From Bradyrhizobiaceae bacterium (lineage in GTDB: Bacteria; Pseudomonadota; Alphaproteobacteria; Rhizobiales; Xanthobacteraceae), in contig RXJJ01000009.1 in assembly GCA_003963145.1 (NCBI GenBank), forward strand, positions 255,749 to 319,748: 64,000 bases of DNA, read 5' to 3'. This document shows, one piece after another, positions 25,754 through 35,151 of the stretch. How positions within the stretch are numbered: the stretch's first letter is position 1; each line of letters starts with the position of its first letter. The notes under the pieces were generated by a model. The model was not told the origin of the DNA and searched no databases. It was given only the letters and a program-made list of their open reading frames with translations. The translations under genes were made by a program, and so were the position numbers.

Positions 25754-26656
25754 TCATGCCGCCCGGCGCCGTCCCGGCGTCATCCGAGCCTTCTCCATCA
25801 CACCGGAATTGGCCAGACTGTCGGCGAGAAAAATCGCCAGTTCGGATACGACGCGTGAGTTGGTGCGCTTGCCGTAAGCATAGACAACCTCGACAGCCGG
25901 CAGCGGCGGCAAGCCATGGCCGGGACCGAGCACCCGCAGCGGCGCCGAGACAAGCGCGCGCGCGAGAACCGTGACGCCCATTCCCTCGATCGCCGCAGCG
26001 CGAAGGCATTCGAAGCTTGGACCGACGAAGCTCATATGCCATGGGCGCTCATGGCTCTTGAGCGCGGCCTGCGCCGACCGGCGGTAAGCGCACCCCTCGG
26101 GAAACAGGACAAGCGGAACCGAAGATCCGGCCTCGGGCACAAAGCCCGGCGAACCGACCCATACAAGCTGCTCCTTCAGCACCACCGTGCCGTGCTTAGC
26201 TCCGGCATCCTGCTTGAAGAATGAAAGATCGAACTCACCTCTTGCCGTGCGCTTGAGAAGGTTCTCGGACTGATTGGCCTCGACTTCGAGTCCAACCATT
26301 GGATGCAGCTTCTTGAACGCAGTCAGCCATGTGGTGAAATCACGCCCGAAAAAATCGAGAGGCACTCCGAGTTTGACAAAGCCTGTCAACGCCTCATCCG
26401 ACATCGAACCGAAAGCCTCATCGTTAAGCTGAAGAATACGTCGCGCATATTGCAGCAGCTTGCTCCCTTCGGCGGTGAGTTCGAGCACGCGGCCCTTGCG
26501 CCGCTCAAGGATGCTTTTTCCGACCTGGGCCTCGAGCTTGTTGATCTGCTGGCTCACCGTCGACTGGGAGCGGCCGACACTTTCGGCGGCGCGCGAAAAG
26601 CTCATGCTGTCCGCGACAAGAAGAAACGTCCGCAGGCAATCAATGTCGAAATTCAT
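25754..26656 (-). CDS. LysR-family transcriptional regulator
   Basis: A 300-residue regulator with an N-terminal winged helix (MNFDIDCLRTFLLVADSMSFSRAAESVG, split pattern typical of LysR) and a substrate-binding domain from about residue 90. It is divergent from the DUF485-symporter-dehalogenase cluster and lies upstream of the Bug/FAH genes, so it could control either or both. A symmetric T-N11-A box (ATCGTA-GAA-TACGAT) sits 14 bases before its start, the usual place for LysR autoregulation. The effector is probably an organic acid. Confidence 0.9.
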   Translation of the reverse strand: MNFDIDCLRTFLLVADSMSFSRAAESVGRSQSTVSQQINKLEAQVGKSILERRKGRVLELTAEGSKLLQYARRILQLNDEAFGSMSDEALTGFVKLGVPLDFFGRDFTTWLTAFKKLHPMVGLEVEANQSENLLKRTARGEFDLSFFKQDAGAKHGTVVLKEQLVWVGSPGFVPEAGSSVPLVLFPEGCAYRRSAQAALKSHERPWHMSFVGPSFECLRAAAIEGMGVTVLARALVSAPLRVLGPGHGLPPLPAVEVVYAYGKRTNSRVVSELAIFLADSLANSGVMEKARMTPGRRRAA

Positions 26657-26669
26657 ATCGCGCCCCAGT

Positions 26670-26684
26670 ATCGTAGAATACGAT
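26670..26684. promoter_or_regulatory. LysR-type box (T-N11-A) in the divergent promoter region
   Basis: ATCGTA-GAA-TACGAT is a perfect 6-3-6 dyad containing T-N11-A. It lies 14 bases from the LysR start and 195 bases from the DUF485 start. A weak promoter-like pair (TTGTCA at 26708, TAAAGT at 26730) follows toward the symporter genes. Confidence 0.55.
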
Positions 26685-26878
26685 TTTGATCATCGCTTTA
26701 ATCAATTTTGTCACTTTTAGCCCCGCCGGTAAAGTTCAATCGCCGGAAGAATTTCCGGCCAACCCGCAAAAGCGGGACGAAGAAAATCAGGGAGCGAAAC
26801 GCCGCAATGCGCGGCTGTCCAACTGCGACCGCATTCAGACTCGCCGGCAAAAATCAAAACCAATGAGGGGAAATGCTC

Positions 26879-27190
26879 ATGCACGACATTGCAATGAAGG
26901 AGGCCGCGCACGCCTCGATCAAGGCCCTGATCGCGGAGAAGGTCAAATATCTGGTACCGATGACGGCTATCTACATGGTCTCCTTCATCGGCCTGACGCT
27001 GCTTGCCGACTTCGCCAGAGGCGTCACCGGCATCCGCGTCATCGGAGCTCTCAATCTCGGCTTCGTATTGATCGCTTTCAACTACCTGCTGTCCTGGGCG
27101 CTGGCGCTGGTTTATGTGCGCATCGCCAGCGATCGCCTCGATCCGCTTGCCGCCAAGGCTGCATCCCAAATCACGGGAGCAGCCCGATGA
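26879..27190 (+). CDS. DUF485 membrane protein, partner of the acetate-type symporter
   Basis: A small inner-membrane protein of the DUF485 family (YjcH type), nearly always encoded before ActP-like cation/acetate symporters. From ATG 26879 it is 103 residues with two hydrophobic helices (residues about 25-45 and 60-85). ATG 26873 is in the same frame, but its distance of 2 bases from GAGGGG is too short, whereas 26879 has 8. Its stop overlaps the start of the next gene by ATGA, so the two are translationally coupled. Confidence 0.85.
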   Translation: MHDIAMKEAAHASIKALIAEKVKYLVPMTAIYMVSFIGLTLLADFARGVTGIRVIGALNLGFVLIAFNYLLSWALALVYVRIASDRLDPLAAKAASQITGAAR

Positions 27191-28707
27191 TGACGTTTGG
27201 CATCTTTCTCGTCATTTTGCTGGCGACGCTCTTTATTACTTACTGGGCGGCGCGGCGGACGTCGACGACCGCGGATTTCTATGCCGCCGACAGCAAGCTT
27301 ACCGCCGCGCAGAACGGTATCGCCCTCGCGGGCGACTGGTGCAGCGCCGCGGCCTTTCTCGGCTTCACCGGATTGACCGCACTCTATGGTATGGATGGCG
27401 CGTTCTATGCGCTCGGCGCGCTTGTCGCATTCTGCACGGTGTTGCTGCTGATCGCCGAGCCGCTGCGCAATTCGGGCCGCTACACGCTCGGCGACGTCAT
27501 CCGCAGCCGAATGCAGACCAGAACATCCCTGCTCGCCGCCATCGTCGGCACCATCGTCGTCAACTTCGCGTATCTGATGCCGCAGATGGCCGGAGCCGGC
27601 GTTCTTGTCCGCCTGCTCACCGGCATTCCATACAGCTGGGCTGTTACTTTCGTCGGCACCGCGATGATCGTCTATGTGGCCTTCGGCGGAATGCTGGCCA
27701 CGACATGGGTCCAGATCATCAAGGCCGTGCTGATGCTCGCCGCCGGCGCGATCATTCTCGTGATGGTTCTCGCGGCCGTGAACTTCAATCCGATCACTCT
27801 GTTCAACGACGCCGAGGCAAAATACGGCGCGCAATATCTGCTGCCTGGCAATTATCTGAAACATCCGCTCGATCAGGTGTCGCTTGGCGTCGGTTATGTG
27901 CTCGGCCTCGCAGGATTGCCGCACGTGATGACACGTTTTTACACGGTGCCCGACGCCAAGACGGCGAGGCGCTCCGTGATCTGGGTGATGTTCCTCGCTG
28001 GACTATTCTTTGCCGGCACCACGATCTTCGGACTGGCCGCGGCGGATTTCGTCGGTCAGGACGTCATCAGGGCCGCCGACAAGGGAGGCAATCTCACTCT
28101 GCCTCTGCTCGCCCAATATCTCGGCGGCGGCAAGGGAACATTGGGCGGCGATCTCATGCTGGGATTTGTCTCGGCTGTGGCCGTTGCAACCATCCTCGCC
28201 GTGGTGTCCGCACTGACTTTGTCGACGTCAGGCGCCGTGGCGCATGATTTCTACACCAACTGGCTGAAACGGGGCAAAGTCGAGGGCCGTCAGGAAGTGT
28301 GGATCGCGCGCATCTCGGCTGTAGTCATCGGCGTTCTCGCCATTGTGCTCGGCATCCTCGCCCAGGGCGTCAACGTCGCCGTGCTGGTGATCCTGGCCAT
28401 CTGCATCGCCGCCAGCGCCAACTTCCCGGTGCTGATCCTGTCGCTGTTCTGGCGCCGCTTCAATTCCGGCGGCGTGATCGGCGGCATGGGAGCAGGACTT
28501 ATCTCCGCCGTCGTGCTGGCCATGCTTGGACCGGCGATGCGCGGCGCCGATGCGATCTGGCCGCTGGTCAATCCGACGGTGGCCTCGCTGCCGATCGGAT
28601 TCCTGGGTGCCATACTGGGAACGCTGATTGCCGGACGCGACAAGGCAAACGAAGAACGGTTCGACGATTTCTCGATCCGGGTTCACACCGGAGTCAGCCC
28701 AAGATAA
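27187..28707 (+). CDS. Sodium:solute symporter, acetate permease ActP-like
   Basis: A 506-residue inner-membrane symporter of the SSS family with 13 hydrophobic helices. It begins MMTFGIFLVILLATLFITYW and carries the family segments ADFYAADSKLTAAQNGIALAG (solute/Na+ site) and YTLGDVIRSR. The frame is open upstream, but ATG 27187 overlaps the DUF485 stop and gives normal family length. It sits directly before an L-2-haloacid dehalogenase gene. Such symporters take acetate, glycolate and other short monocarboxylates, so haloacetate or the released hydroxyacid are likely substrates here. This is inference from context. Confidence 0.9.
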   Translation: MMTFGIFLVILLATLFITYWAARRTSTTADFYAADSKLTAAQNGIALAGDWCSAAAFLGFTGLTALYGMDGAFYALGALVAFCTVLLLIAEPLRNSGRYTLGDVIRSRMQTRTSLLAAIVGTIVVNFAYLMPQMAGAGVLVRLLTGIPYSWAVTFVGTAMIVYVAFGGMLATTWVQIIKAVLMLAAGAIILVMVLAAVNFNPITLFNDAEAKYGAQYLLPGNYLKHPLDQVSLGVGYVLGLAGLPHVMTRFYTVPDAKTARRSVIWVMFLAGLFFAGTTIFGLAAADFVGQDVIRAADKGGNLTLPLLAQYLGGGKGTLGGDLMLGFVSAVAVATILAVVSALTLSTSGAVAHDFYTNWLKRGKVEGRQEVWIARISAVVIGVLAIVLGILAQGVNVAVLVILAICIAASANFPVLILSLFWRRFNSGGVIGGMGAGLISAVVLAMLGPAMRGADAIWPLVNPTVASLPIGFLGAILGTLIAGRDKANEERFDDFSIRVHTGVSPR

Positions 28708-28802
28708 AAAAGATAGAAACGAGATAACAGACAGAACAACAATCACGTGGTCCGGCTGGCGCCGGACCACATTTCTCTCTCCCGCAAGAATGGACGTTTC
28801 AA

Positions 28803-29543
28803 GTGACAATCAAAGCTATAGTGTTCGACGCCTACGGTACGCTCTACGACATCCAGTCCGTGGCGAGCGCGACGGATGAAGCCTTTCCGGGTTATGGCGA
28901 TCTCATCACGCAGATCTGGCGCATCAAGCAGCTCGAATACACCTGGCAGCGCACGGCGATGGGCCGCTACGAGGATTTCTCGGTGGTGACACGCGAGTCG
29001 CTCGCTTACTGCCTGAAACTCCTCGGCCTGAAAAACGAGCCCGCAACATTCGAGCGCATCATGGACAAATACGTCCATCTCGCGCTTTATCCCGATGCAA
29101 AGGCGATGCTGGCCGCGCTCAAGGACCGCAAGCTCGCGATCCTGTCCAACGGCTCGACAGACATGCTGAACGCGCTTGTGAAAAACACCGGGCTCGACAC
29201 CATTCTTGACGCCACGATCAGTATCGATTCCGAGCGCGTGTTCAAGCCGAGCCCGAAGACCTATGCCCTGATCGAGAAATATCTCGGCGTTAAACCGGCA
29301 GAGGTCCTGTTCATTTCCTCGAATCCATTCGATGTCTGCGGAGCCAAGGCCTTCGGCCTCAAGGTGGCGTGGATCGAGCGCGTCACGGAGGAGGCAATGG
29401 CCAGCGAGTACAAACCGGGGCAACCGGTGACACCGCTTTTCATGTTCAAGGCGCTGCGGACCCAGATGGACACGCTCGGTCATGAACCGGATTATCGCAT
29501 CAGGGCGTTGAGCGAGCTGCCAGCCCTCGTCGCATCGATTTGA
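28803..29543 (+). CDS. L-2-haloacid dehalogenase (haloacid dehalogenase type II, HAD superfamily)
   Basis: A 246-residue hydrolase converting L-2-haloacids to D-2-hydroxyacids through an aspartyl ester. All key residues of Pseudomonas L-DEX are present with matching spacing: nucleophile Asp9 in FDAYGTLYD, Thr13, Arg40 in WRIKQLEYTW, Ser115-Asn116 in LSNGS, Lys148 and Tyr154 in KPSPKTY, and Ser172, Asn174 and Asp177 in SSNPFD. It is therefore probably an active dehalogenase. Start is GTG 28803, with no ATG in frame nearby. It follows the ActP-like symporter by 95 bases on the same strand, which suggests a transport-and-dehalogenation cassette for chloroacetate-like acids. Confidence 0.92.
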   Translation: MTIKAIVFDAYGTLYDIQSVASATDEAFPGYGDLITQIWRIKQLEYTWQRTAMGRYEDFSVVTRESLAYCLKLLGLKNEPATFERIMDKYVHLALYPDAKAMLAALKDRKLAILSNGSTDMLNALVKNTGLDTILDATISIDSERVFKPSPKTYALIEKYLGVKPAEVLFISSNPFDVCGAKAFGLKVAWIERVTEEAMASEYKPGQPVTPLFMFKALRTQMDTLGHEPDYRIRALSELPALVASI

Positions 29544-29559
29544 TCAGGCGTGGATTTGG

Positions 29560-29796
29560 TCAGCTTTTGAAATACGGCTCGACCGTCCCGGAAAATTTCA
29601 TTGTGATGGGATTTCCGTGACGGTCCTTTGCCGACCCGACGCTCATCCGCACCCAGCCCTCGCTGACGCAATATTCCTCGACGTTGGTTTTCTCGACGCC
29701 CTTGAAGCGGATACCGATCTCCCGCTCCAGCACTTGGGCATTATAGTAAGGACTACGCGGATCGACGGACAGACGGTCGGGCAGTTCATCGCTCAT
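29560..29796 (-). CDS. DUF3297 family protein
   Basis: A 78-residue soluble protein of the DUF3297 family: MSDELPDRLSVDPRSPYYN, then GIRFKGVEKTNVEEYCVSEGW and KDRHGNPITMKFSGTVEPYF (split here by the reader's length rule). The family is widespread in proteobacteria and has no known function. It is convergent with the dehalogenase gene, with 16 bases between. Confidence 0.88.
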   Translation of the reverse strand: MSDELPDRLSVDPRSPYYNAQVLEREIGIRFKGVEKTNVEEYCVSEGWVRMSVGSAKDRHGNPITMKFSGTVEPYFKS

Positions 29797-29889
29797 GATG
29801 ATTGTCTTTCTCGGAATTGTCTCTTTTCTGAATTTCTTATGAAGGGCGCACAGGCCTTATGCAGACGTCTTGTGCGGACGGCGCCCGCG

Positions 29890-29976
29890 TCAAAACGGCA
29901 GATGACCGCTTTTCATGTAATATACGACCACGAAGCCGATAGCGGCCCCGACCAAAACGCCTAGAACAACTCTCAT
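29890..29976 (-). CDS. Small single-helix membrane protein, 28 residues
   Basis: Not a recognised family. ATG 29976 is preceded by a strong GGAGGG site at the correct distance, and the frame encodes MRVVLGVLVGAAIGFVVVYY, then a short polar tail MKSGHLPF. That is one glycine-zipper-like transmembrane helix. It lies alone between DUF3297 and the divergent sugar-phosphate operon. The ribosome-binding site and composition support expression, but the short length leaves doubt. Confidence 0.5.
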   Translation of the reverse strand: MRVVLGVLVGAAIGFVVVYYMKSGHLPF

Positions 29977-30202
29977 TCGACCCTCCATGGCCGCGGATGA
30001 CGGGTAAAAACATCAATATCTTGCAAGACTTGGCCGTCAAGAGCAGATCGCCGCGCCGGTCACAACAATGCGACATCCGCGCGTTATCCGGGAACATTCG
30101 CGCCGTGTCGAGGTTTTCTGTCAGCTTAAGCACAAACAGAAAACCATAACCCCGCGTTGCTACGAGCATGCTGCTTCCGGGGCTTGGTGAAAGAATTTCC
30201 TC

Positions 30203-32296
30203 ATGAAAATGATGCGCGCCGCACCAGCCGACCAGCGCGACGCCGATCCAGTCGGCGAACTCTGCGTCAACACGATCCGCACACTCACAATCGATGCCGT
30301 GCAAAAGGCCAATTCCGGTCACGCCGGCGCGCCGATGGGCATGGCACCGGTGGCTTTTACGCTGTGGAATGAGGTGCTGCGCTACGATCCGTCCGAGCCG
30401 CTGTGGCCCAATCGCGACCGCTTTGTCTTGTCGGCCGGGCACGCGTCGATGTTGCTCTATTCGCTGCTCCATCTGTCCGGCGTCAAACGTCTGCACGACG
30501 GTCAGGTCACGAACGCACCGGCGGTGTCGCTCGACGATATCAAGCACTTCCGTCAGGTCGACAGCGCCACCCCGGGGCATCCGGAATATGGCCACACCAC
30601 CGGGGTCGAGACAACCACCGGACCGCTCGGCCAGGGCTGCGGCAACAGCGTCGGCATGGCCATCGCTTCGCGATGGTTAGGCGCACGCTACAACAAGCCT
30701 GAAGCCACGTTGTTCGACTTCAATGTTTATGTCATCTGCAGCGACGGCGACCTGATGGAAGGCGTTGCGTCGGAAGCGGCTTCACTTGCGGGTCATCTCG
30801 GGCTCGACAATCTGTGCTGGATCTATGACAGCAACACCGTGACCATCGAGGGCCACACCGAACTTGCCTTCAGCGAAAACGTCGCCGAGCGCTTCCGGGG
30901 TTATGGATGGCACATCGTTCACGTGCCCGATGCCAACGACCGACAGCGTGTGCGCGAAGCCCTTGAGGAATTCGCGGATACAAAAGGTCGTCCCACCCTG
31001 ATCGTGGTCAACAGCATCATTGGTTATGGCGCGCCGGACATGCAAGGCACGCCGAAGATTCACAGCGACGCACTCGGCGCCGACGAGGTGCGAAAGACCA
31101 AGGCGTTTCTCAACTGGCCGCCGGACAAGGATTTCTACGTTCCCGACAAGGTCTACGATCATTTCGCGGGCGGCATCGGCAAGCGCGGCGCTGCGCTGCG
31201 CATGGAATGGGAAAAAACCTTCGAGGCTTATCGCAAGGCCAACGTTGCAGTTTCGAATGAAATCATCCACGGCCTCAAGCATGAATTGCCGGTCGGCTGG
31301 GACCGCGACCTGCCGGAATTTGCGCCAGACGCGAAGGGAATCGCGACCCGCGAGGCCTCCGGCAAGGTACTGAATGCGATCGCCGAAAAGGCCCCGTGGC
31401 TGCTCGGCGGCGCAGCCGATCTTGCGCCCTCGACCAAGACCAAACTGAACGGCGATAAAATGGGGGCGCTGGAAAAGAAGAACCCCGGCGGGCGCAACAT
31501 GCATTTCGGCGTGCGCGAGCACGGCATGGGGGCAATCGTCAATGGCCTCGCGCTTTGTCATCTGCGCACATTCGGCTCAACCTTCCTGATTTTCAGCGAC
31601 TACATGCGCCCGCCGATCCGCCTCGCCGCCCTGATGCGGCTGCCGGCATTCCATGTCTTCACCCACGATTCGATCGGCGTCGGCGAAGATGGACCGACGC
31701 ATCAGCCCGTCGAGCAACTCGCGAGCCTGCGCGCGGTACCCGGGCTTGTCACGTTAAGGCCAGCCGATGCCAATGAGGTCCGCGAGGCCTATAAGGTGAT
31801 CTTCAATCTGAGGGATCAGCCGGCCGTCCTTGTGCTGTCGCGCCAGCCTTTGCCGGTATTCGACCGCAAGATTTATGGCCCGGCCGAGGGCGTGGCGCGA
31901 GGCGCCTATGTTCTGGCCGACACCGAAGGGACACCCGACGTGATCCTGATCGGCACCGGCAGCGAGGTGCAGCTCTGCGTGGGCGCTTATGAGACACTGA
32001 AAGCCCGTGGTGTCAAGGCGCGGGTTGTGAGCATGCCGTCATGGGATCTGTTCGAACGGCAGGATAAGGCCTATCGGGATAACGTCCTGCCGCCACAGAT
32101 TAAGGCCCGTGTCAGTGTCGAACAGGGCTCGGTGATCGGCTGGGACCGCTATGCCGGGGCTTCCGGCGAGATCATAGGTATGCATACTTTCGGCTCCTCG
32201 GCACCGCTGAAGGACCTTTTGACCAAATTTGGCTTCGCGCCCGATAAAATCGTCGCAGCGGCGCTCCGCCAGATCGAGCAGAACAAGGCATCATGA
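30203..32296 (+). CDS. tkt: Transketolase
   Basis: Thiamine-diphosphate enzyme moving two-carbon units between pentose, hexose and triose phosphates, 697 residues. The ThDP domain shows GHAGAPMGMAP, the TGPLGQG segment and CSDGDLMEG-x-ASEA. The second domain has GVREHGMGAIVNGLA and DSIGVGEDGPTHQPVEQ. ATG 30203 is the first start; ATG 30209 and 30212 are close alternatives. It is the first gene of a seven-gene operon, and its stop overlaps the next start by ATGA. About 225 bases of leader or promoter region precede it. Confidence 0.96.
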   Translation: MKMMRAAPADQRDADPVGELCVNTIRTLTIDAVQKANSGHAGAPMGMAPVAFTLWNEVLRYDPSEPLWPNRDRFVLSAGHASMLLYSLLHLSGVKRLHDGQVTNAPAVSLDDIKHFRQVDSATPGHPEYGHTTGVETTTGPLGQGCGNSVGMAIASRWLGARYNKPEATLFDFNVYVICSDGDLMEGVASEAASLAGHLGLDNLCWIYDSNTVTIEGHTELAFSENVAERFRGYGWHIVHVPDANDRQRVREALEEFADTKGRPTLIVVNSIIGYGAPDMQGTPKIHSDALGADEVRKTKAFLNWPPDKDFYVPDKVYDHFAGGIGKRGAALRMEWEKTFEAYRKANVAVSNEIIHGLKHELPVGWDRDLPEFAPDAKGIATREASGKVLNAIAEKAPWLLGGAADLAPSTKTKLNGDKMGALEKKNPGGRNMHFGVREHGMGAIVNGLALCHLRTFGSTFLIFSDYMRPPIRLAALMRLPAFHVFTHDSIGVGEDGPTHQPVEQLASLRAVPGLVTLRPADANEVREAYKVIFNLRDQPAVLVLSRQPLPVFDRKIYGPAEGVARGAYVLADTEGTPDVILIGTGSEVQLCVGAYETLKARGVKARVVSMPSWDLFERQDKAYRDNVLPPQIKARVSVEQGSVIGWDRYAGASGEIIGMHTFGSSAPLKDLLTKFGFAPDKIVAAALRQIEQNKAS

Positions 32297-35142
32297 ATCA
32301 TCTCAAAGAACTCGAAAAACACGGCCAGTCGATCTGGCTCGATTTTCTCGCGCGCGGCTTCATCGCCAGAGGCGAATTGAAGACCTTGGTAGAGCGTGAC
32401 GGCGTGCGCGGCGTGACGTCCAATCCTTCGATTTTCGAGAAAGCCATCGGCAGCGGCGACGAATATGACGGCGCCATTTCCAGACTTTTAAAAGAGCGCG
32501 ATCGTCCCGTTATCGACCTCTATGAGGCGGTGGCGGTGGAGGACATCCAGCATGCCGCCGATGTGCTGCGTCCTGTCTATGACCATCTTAAAGGAGCGGA
32601 CGGATTCGTCAGCCTCGAAGTCTCTCCCTACCTCGCGCTCGATACCGAGGGCACCCTCAACGAAGCGCGGCGGCTGTGGAAAGCGGTGAACCGCGACAAT
32701 CTCATGGTGAAGGTGCCGGCGACGCGCGAAGGCCTTCCCGCCATTGAGCAACTGATCTCGGAAGGTATCAGTATCAACATCACGCTGCTGTTCTCGCAAC
32801 AGGTCTACGCTCAGGTACTGGAAGCCTATCTCGTCGGACTTGAAAAATTCGTCGCGGGCGGCGGCGATCCGAAAAAGATCGCCAGCGTGGCATCCTTCTT
32901 CGTCAGCCGTATCGATGTCGAGGCGGACAAGCAACTCGACGAAAAAATCGCTGCCGCCAATGACAGGGATCAGAAGGCCCGGCTCGAGGCATTGAAAGGC
33001 AAGACGGCCATCGCCAACGCCAAACTCGCCTATCAGCACTACAAGAAGGTCATCGCCACAGACCGCTGGAAAAGACTCGAAGCCGCCGGCGCGAGGGTCC
33101 AGCGGCTGCTTTGGGCTTCGACAGGCACAAAGAACAAGGCTTATAGCGACGTTCTTTATGTGGAGGAACTGATCGGCAAGGATACGGTCAACACCGTTCC
33201 TCCGGCAACGCTTGATGCCTTTCGCGATCACGGCAAGACGCGCGACAGTCTTGAAGAAAACGTGCCCGAGGCTGAAAAGGTTCTCGCCGATCTGGCCAGG
33301 ACTGGCATTTCGCTCGATACCATTACCAAGAATCTCGTCGATGAGGGCGTGAAGCTGTTTGCCGATGCGGCCGATAAATTGCTTGGCGCGGTTGCCGCCA
33401 AGCGCACGAAAATTCTTGGCGCGGCGATCGACAGCCAGAAACTCGCGCTCGGGACCGATCTGGACAAGAACGTCAAGACACTGGTGCAGGACTGGGCCGC
33501 GCAGGGCAAGGCGCGCAGACTCTGGAAGCACGACTCGTCGGTCTGGACCGGCCATGACGAGAACAAATGGCTCGGCTGGCTCGATGCCGTGGAGCGCGAG
33601 CAGAAGGGCCTGTCGAGTTATCAATCCTTCGCAGACTGGGTGAAGCGCGAAGACTTTTCCGATGCCGTCGTGCTCGGCATGGGCGGATCGAGCCTTGGGC
33701 CGGAAGTGCTGGCGGTGACGTTCAACCACGGGCCAGGTTTCCCCAGACTGCAAATTCTGGATTCGACCGATCCGGCACAGATCAGCCGCGTTGAAGCGAG
33801 TATCAAGCCCGACAAGACCCTGTTCATCGTCTCAAGCAAGTCCGGCTCCACGACCGAACCGAACGTACTGATGGATTATTTTTTTACGCTCGTGACCGGG
33901 AAACTCAAGGACAAGGCCGGTTCGCATTTCGTCGCCGTGACAGACCCGGGATCGGTGCTGGAAAAAACCGCCAAGTCGCGCGGCTTCGCGCATATCTTTT
34001 TCGGCGAGCCCAGCATCGGCGGGCGCTACTCGGTTCTTTCGCCGTTCGGCCTCGTGCCGGCAGCCGCGGCGGGTATCGATCTTGGAAAATTTCTCGATCT
34101 CACCGCTTCAATGGTGCGGGCCTGCGGCGCGGATGTGCCGCCGTCGGACAATCCCGGCATCCAGCTCGGACTAGCGCTCGGTGCGGCGAACAAGGCTGGC
34201 CGTGACAAGGTCACGCTCAGTGCTTCGGAAAAGATTGCGGATTTCGGCGCATGGGCCGAACAGCTGATCGCCGAGTCGACCGGCAAGAACGGCAACGCGC
34301 TGATCCCTCTTGCCGGAGAGGCGCTCGGCAAGCCGGAGGTTTACGGCCGCGACCGTATCTTTGTCGACCTGCATCTGACCGACGACAAGGACGAAGCGCG
34401 CCAGAGCGCACTCGCCGCGCTGGAGAAGGACGGGCATCCGGTGGTGCGGATTGAAGTGACGGGTCCCCAGCATATCGGGCAGGAATTTTTCCGGTTCGAA
34501 ATCGCAACCGCAGTTGCGGGGTCGGTGATGGGTATCAACCCCTTCGACCAGCCCGATGTCGAGGCCGCCAAGATAAAGACCCGCGAACTGACGGCGGCAT
34601 TTGAAAAGTCCGGCGCGTTGCCGAAGGAAACGCCCGTCATGACCGACGGCGACATTTCGGTCTTCACAGACGAGAAGAACGTCGAAGCGTTGCGCAAGGC
34701 AGGCGCGGATGGCACCGCCGTCTCCTGGCTGAAAGCGCATCTGTCCCGCATCAAGCCCGGTGACTACACGGCTCTGCTCGCCTACATCGATCGCAACGAG
34801 AAGGATACGGACGCCGTACAATCTGCACGCATGGCGATTCGCGACAAGAAGCATGTCGCGACCTGCGTGGGCTTCGGCCCGCGGTTTCTGCATTCGACCG
34901 GGCAGGCCTACAAGGGCGGACCGAACACGGGCGTGTTTATCCAGATCACGGCGGATGATGCAAAGGATTTGCCGGTGCCGGATCAAAAAGCGTCTTTCGG
35001 AATCATCAAGGCCGCGCAGGCACGCGGCGATTTCGACGTTCTGACCGAGCGCGGCCGCCGGGCGCTGAGGCTGCATATCAAGGGCGATGTGGCCAAGGGT
35101 CTCGCCACCATCAACTCGGCCATCGGCAAGGCGCTAACCTAA
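32293..35142 (+). CDS. tal-pgi: Bifunctional transaldolase / glucose-6-phosphate isomerase
   Basis: A natural fusion of 949 residues. Residues 1 to about 360 are transaldolase, with the Schiff-base lysine in NLMVKVPAT and the GVTSNPSIFEKAI start. Residues about 385-949 are glucose-6-phosphate isomerase, with VLGMGGSSLGPEVL and the SSKSGSTTEPN signature. The joined enzymes link the non-oxidative pentose phosphate branch to glucose-6-phosphate, the substrate of Zwf encoded two genes later. Such fusions are known in alphaproteobacteria and other bacteria. The stop is 9 bases from the gnd start. Confidence 0.95.
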   Translation: MNHLKELEKHGQSIWLDFLARGFIARGELKTLVERDGVRGVTSNPSIFEKAIGSGDEYDGAISRLLKERDRPVIDLYEAVAVEDIQHAADVLRPVYDHLKGADGFVSLEVSPYLALDTEGTLNEARRLWKAVNRDNLMVKVPATREGLPAIEQLISEGISINITLLFSQQVYAQVLEAYLVGLEKFVAGGGDPKKIASVASFFVSRIDVEADKQLDEKIAAANDRDQKARLEALKGKTAIANAKLAYQHYKKVIATDRWKRLEAAGARVQRLLWASTGTKNKAYSDVLYVEELIGKDTVNTVPPATLDAFRDHGKTRDSLEENVPEAEKVLADLARTGISLDTITKNLVDEGVKLFADAADKLLGAVAAKRTKILGAAIDSQKLALGTDLDKNVKTLVQDWAAQGKARRLWKHDSSVWTGHDENKWLGWLDAVEREQKGLSSYQSFADWVKREDFSDAVVLGMGGSSLGPEVLAVTFNHGPGFPRLQILDSTDPAQISRVEASIKPDKTLFIVSSKSGSTTEPNVLMDYFFTLVTGKLKDKAGSHFVAVTDPGSVLEKTAKSRGFAHIFFGEPSIGGRYSVLSPFGLVPAAAAGIDLGKFLDLTASMVRACGADVPPSDNPGIQLGLALGAANKAGRDKVTLSASEKIADFGAWAEQLIAESTGKNGNALIPLAGEALGKPEVYGRDRIFVDLHLTDDKDEARQSALAALEKDGHPVVRIEVTGPQHIGQEFFRFEIATAVAGSVMGINPFDQPDVEAAKIKTRELTAAFEKSGALPKETPVMTDGDISVFTDEKNVEALRKAGADGTAVSWLKAHLSRIKPGDYTALLAYIDRNEKDTDAVQSARMAIRDKKHVATCVGFGPRFLHSTGQAYKGGPNTGVFIQITADDAKDLPVPDQKASFGIIKAAQARGDFDVLTERGRRALRLHIKGDVAKGLATINSAIGKALT

Positions 35143-35151
35143 GGACGGATG

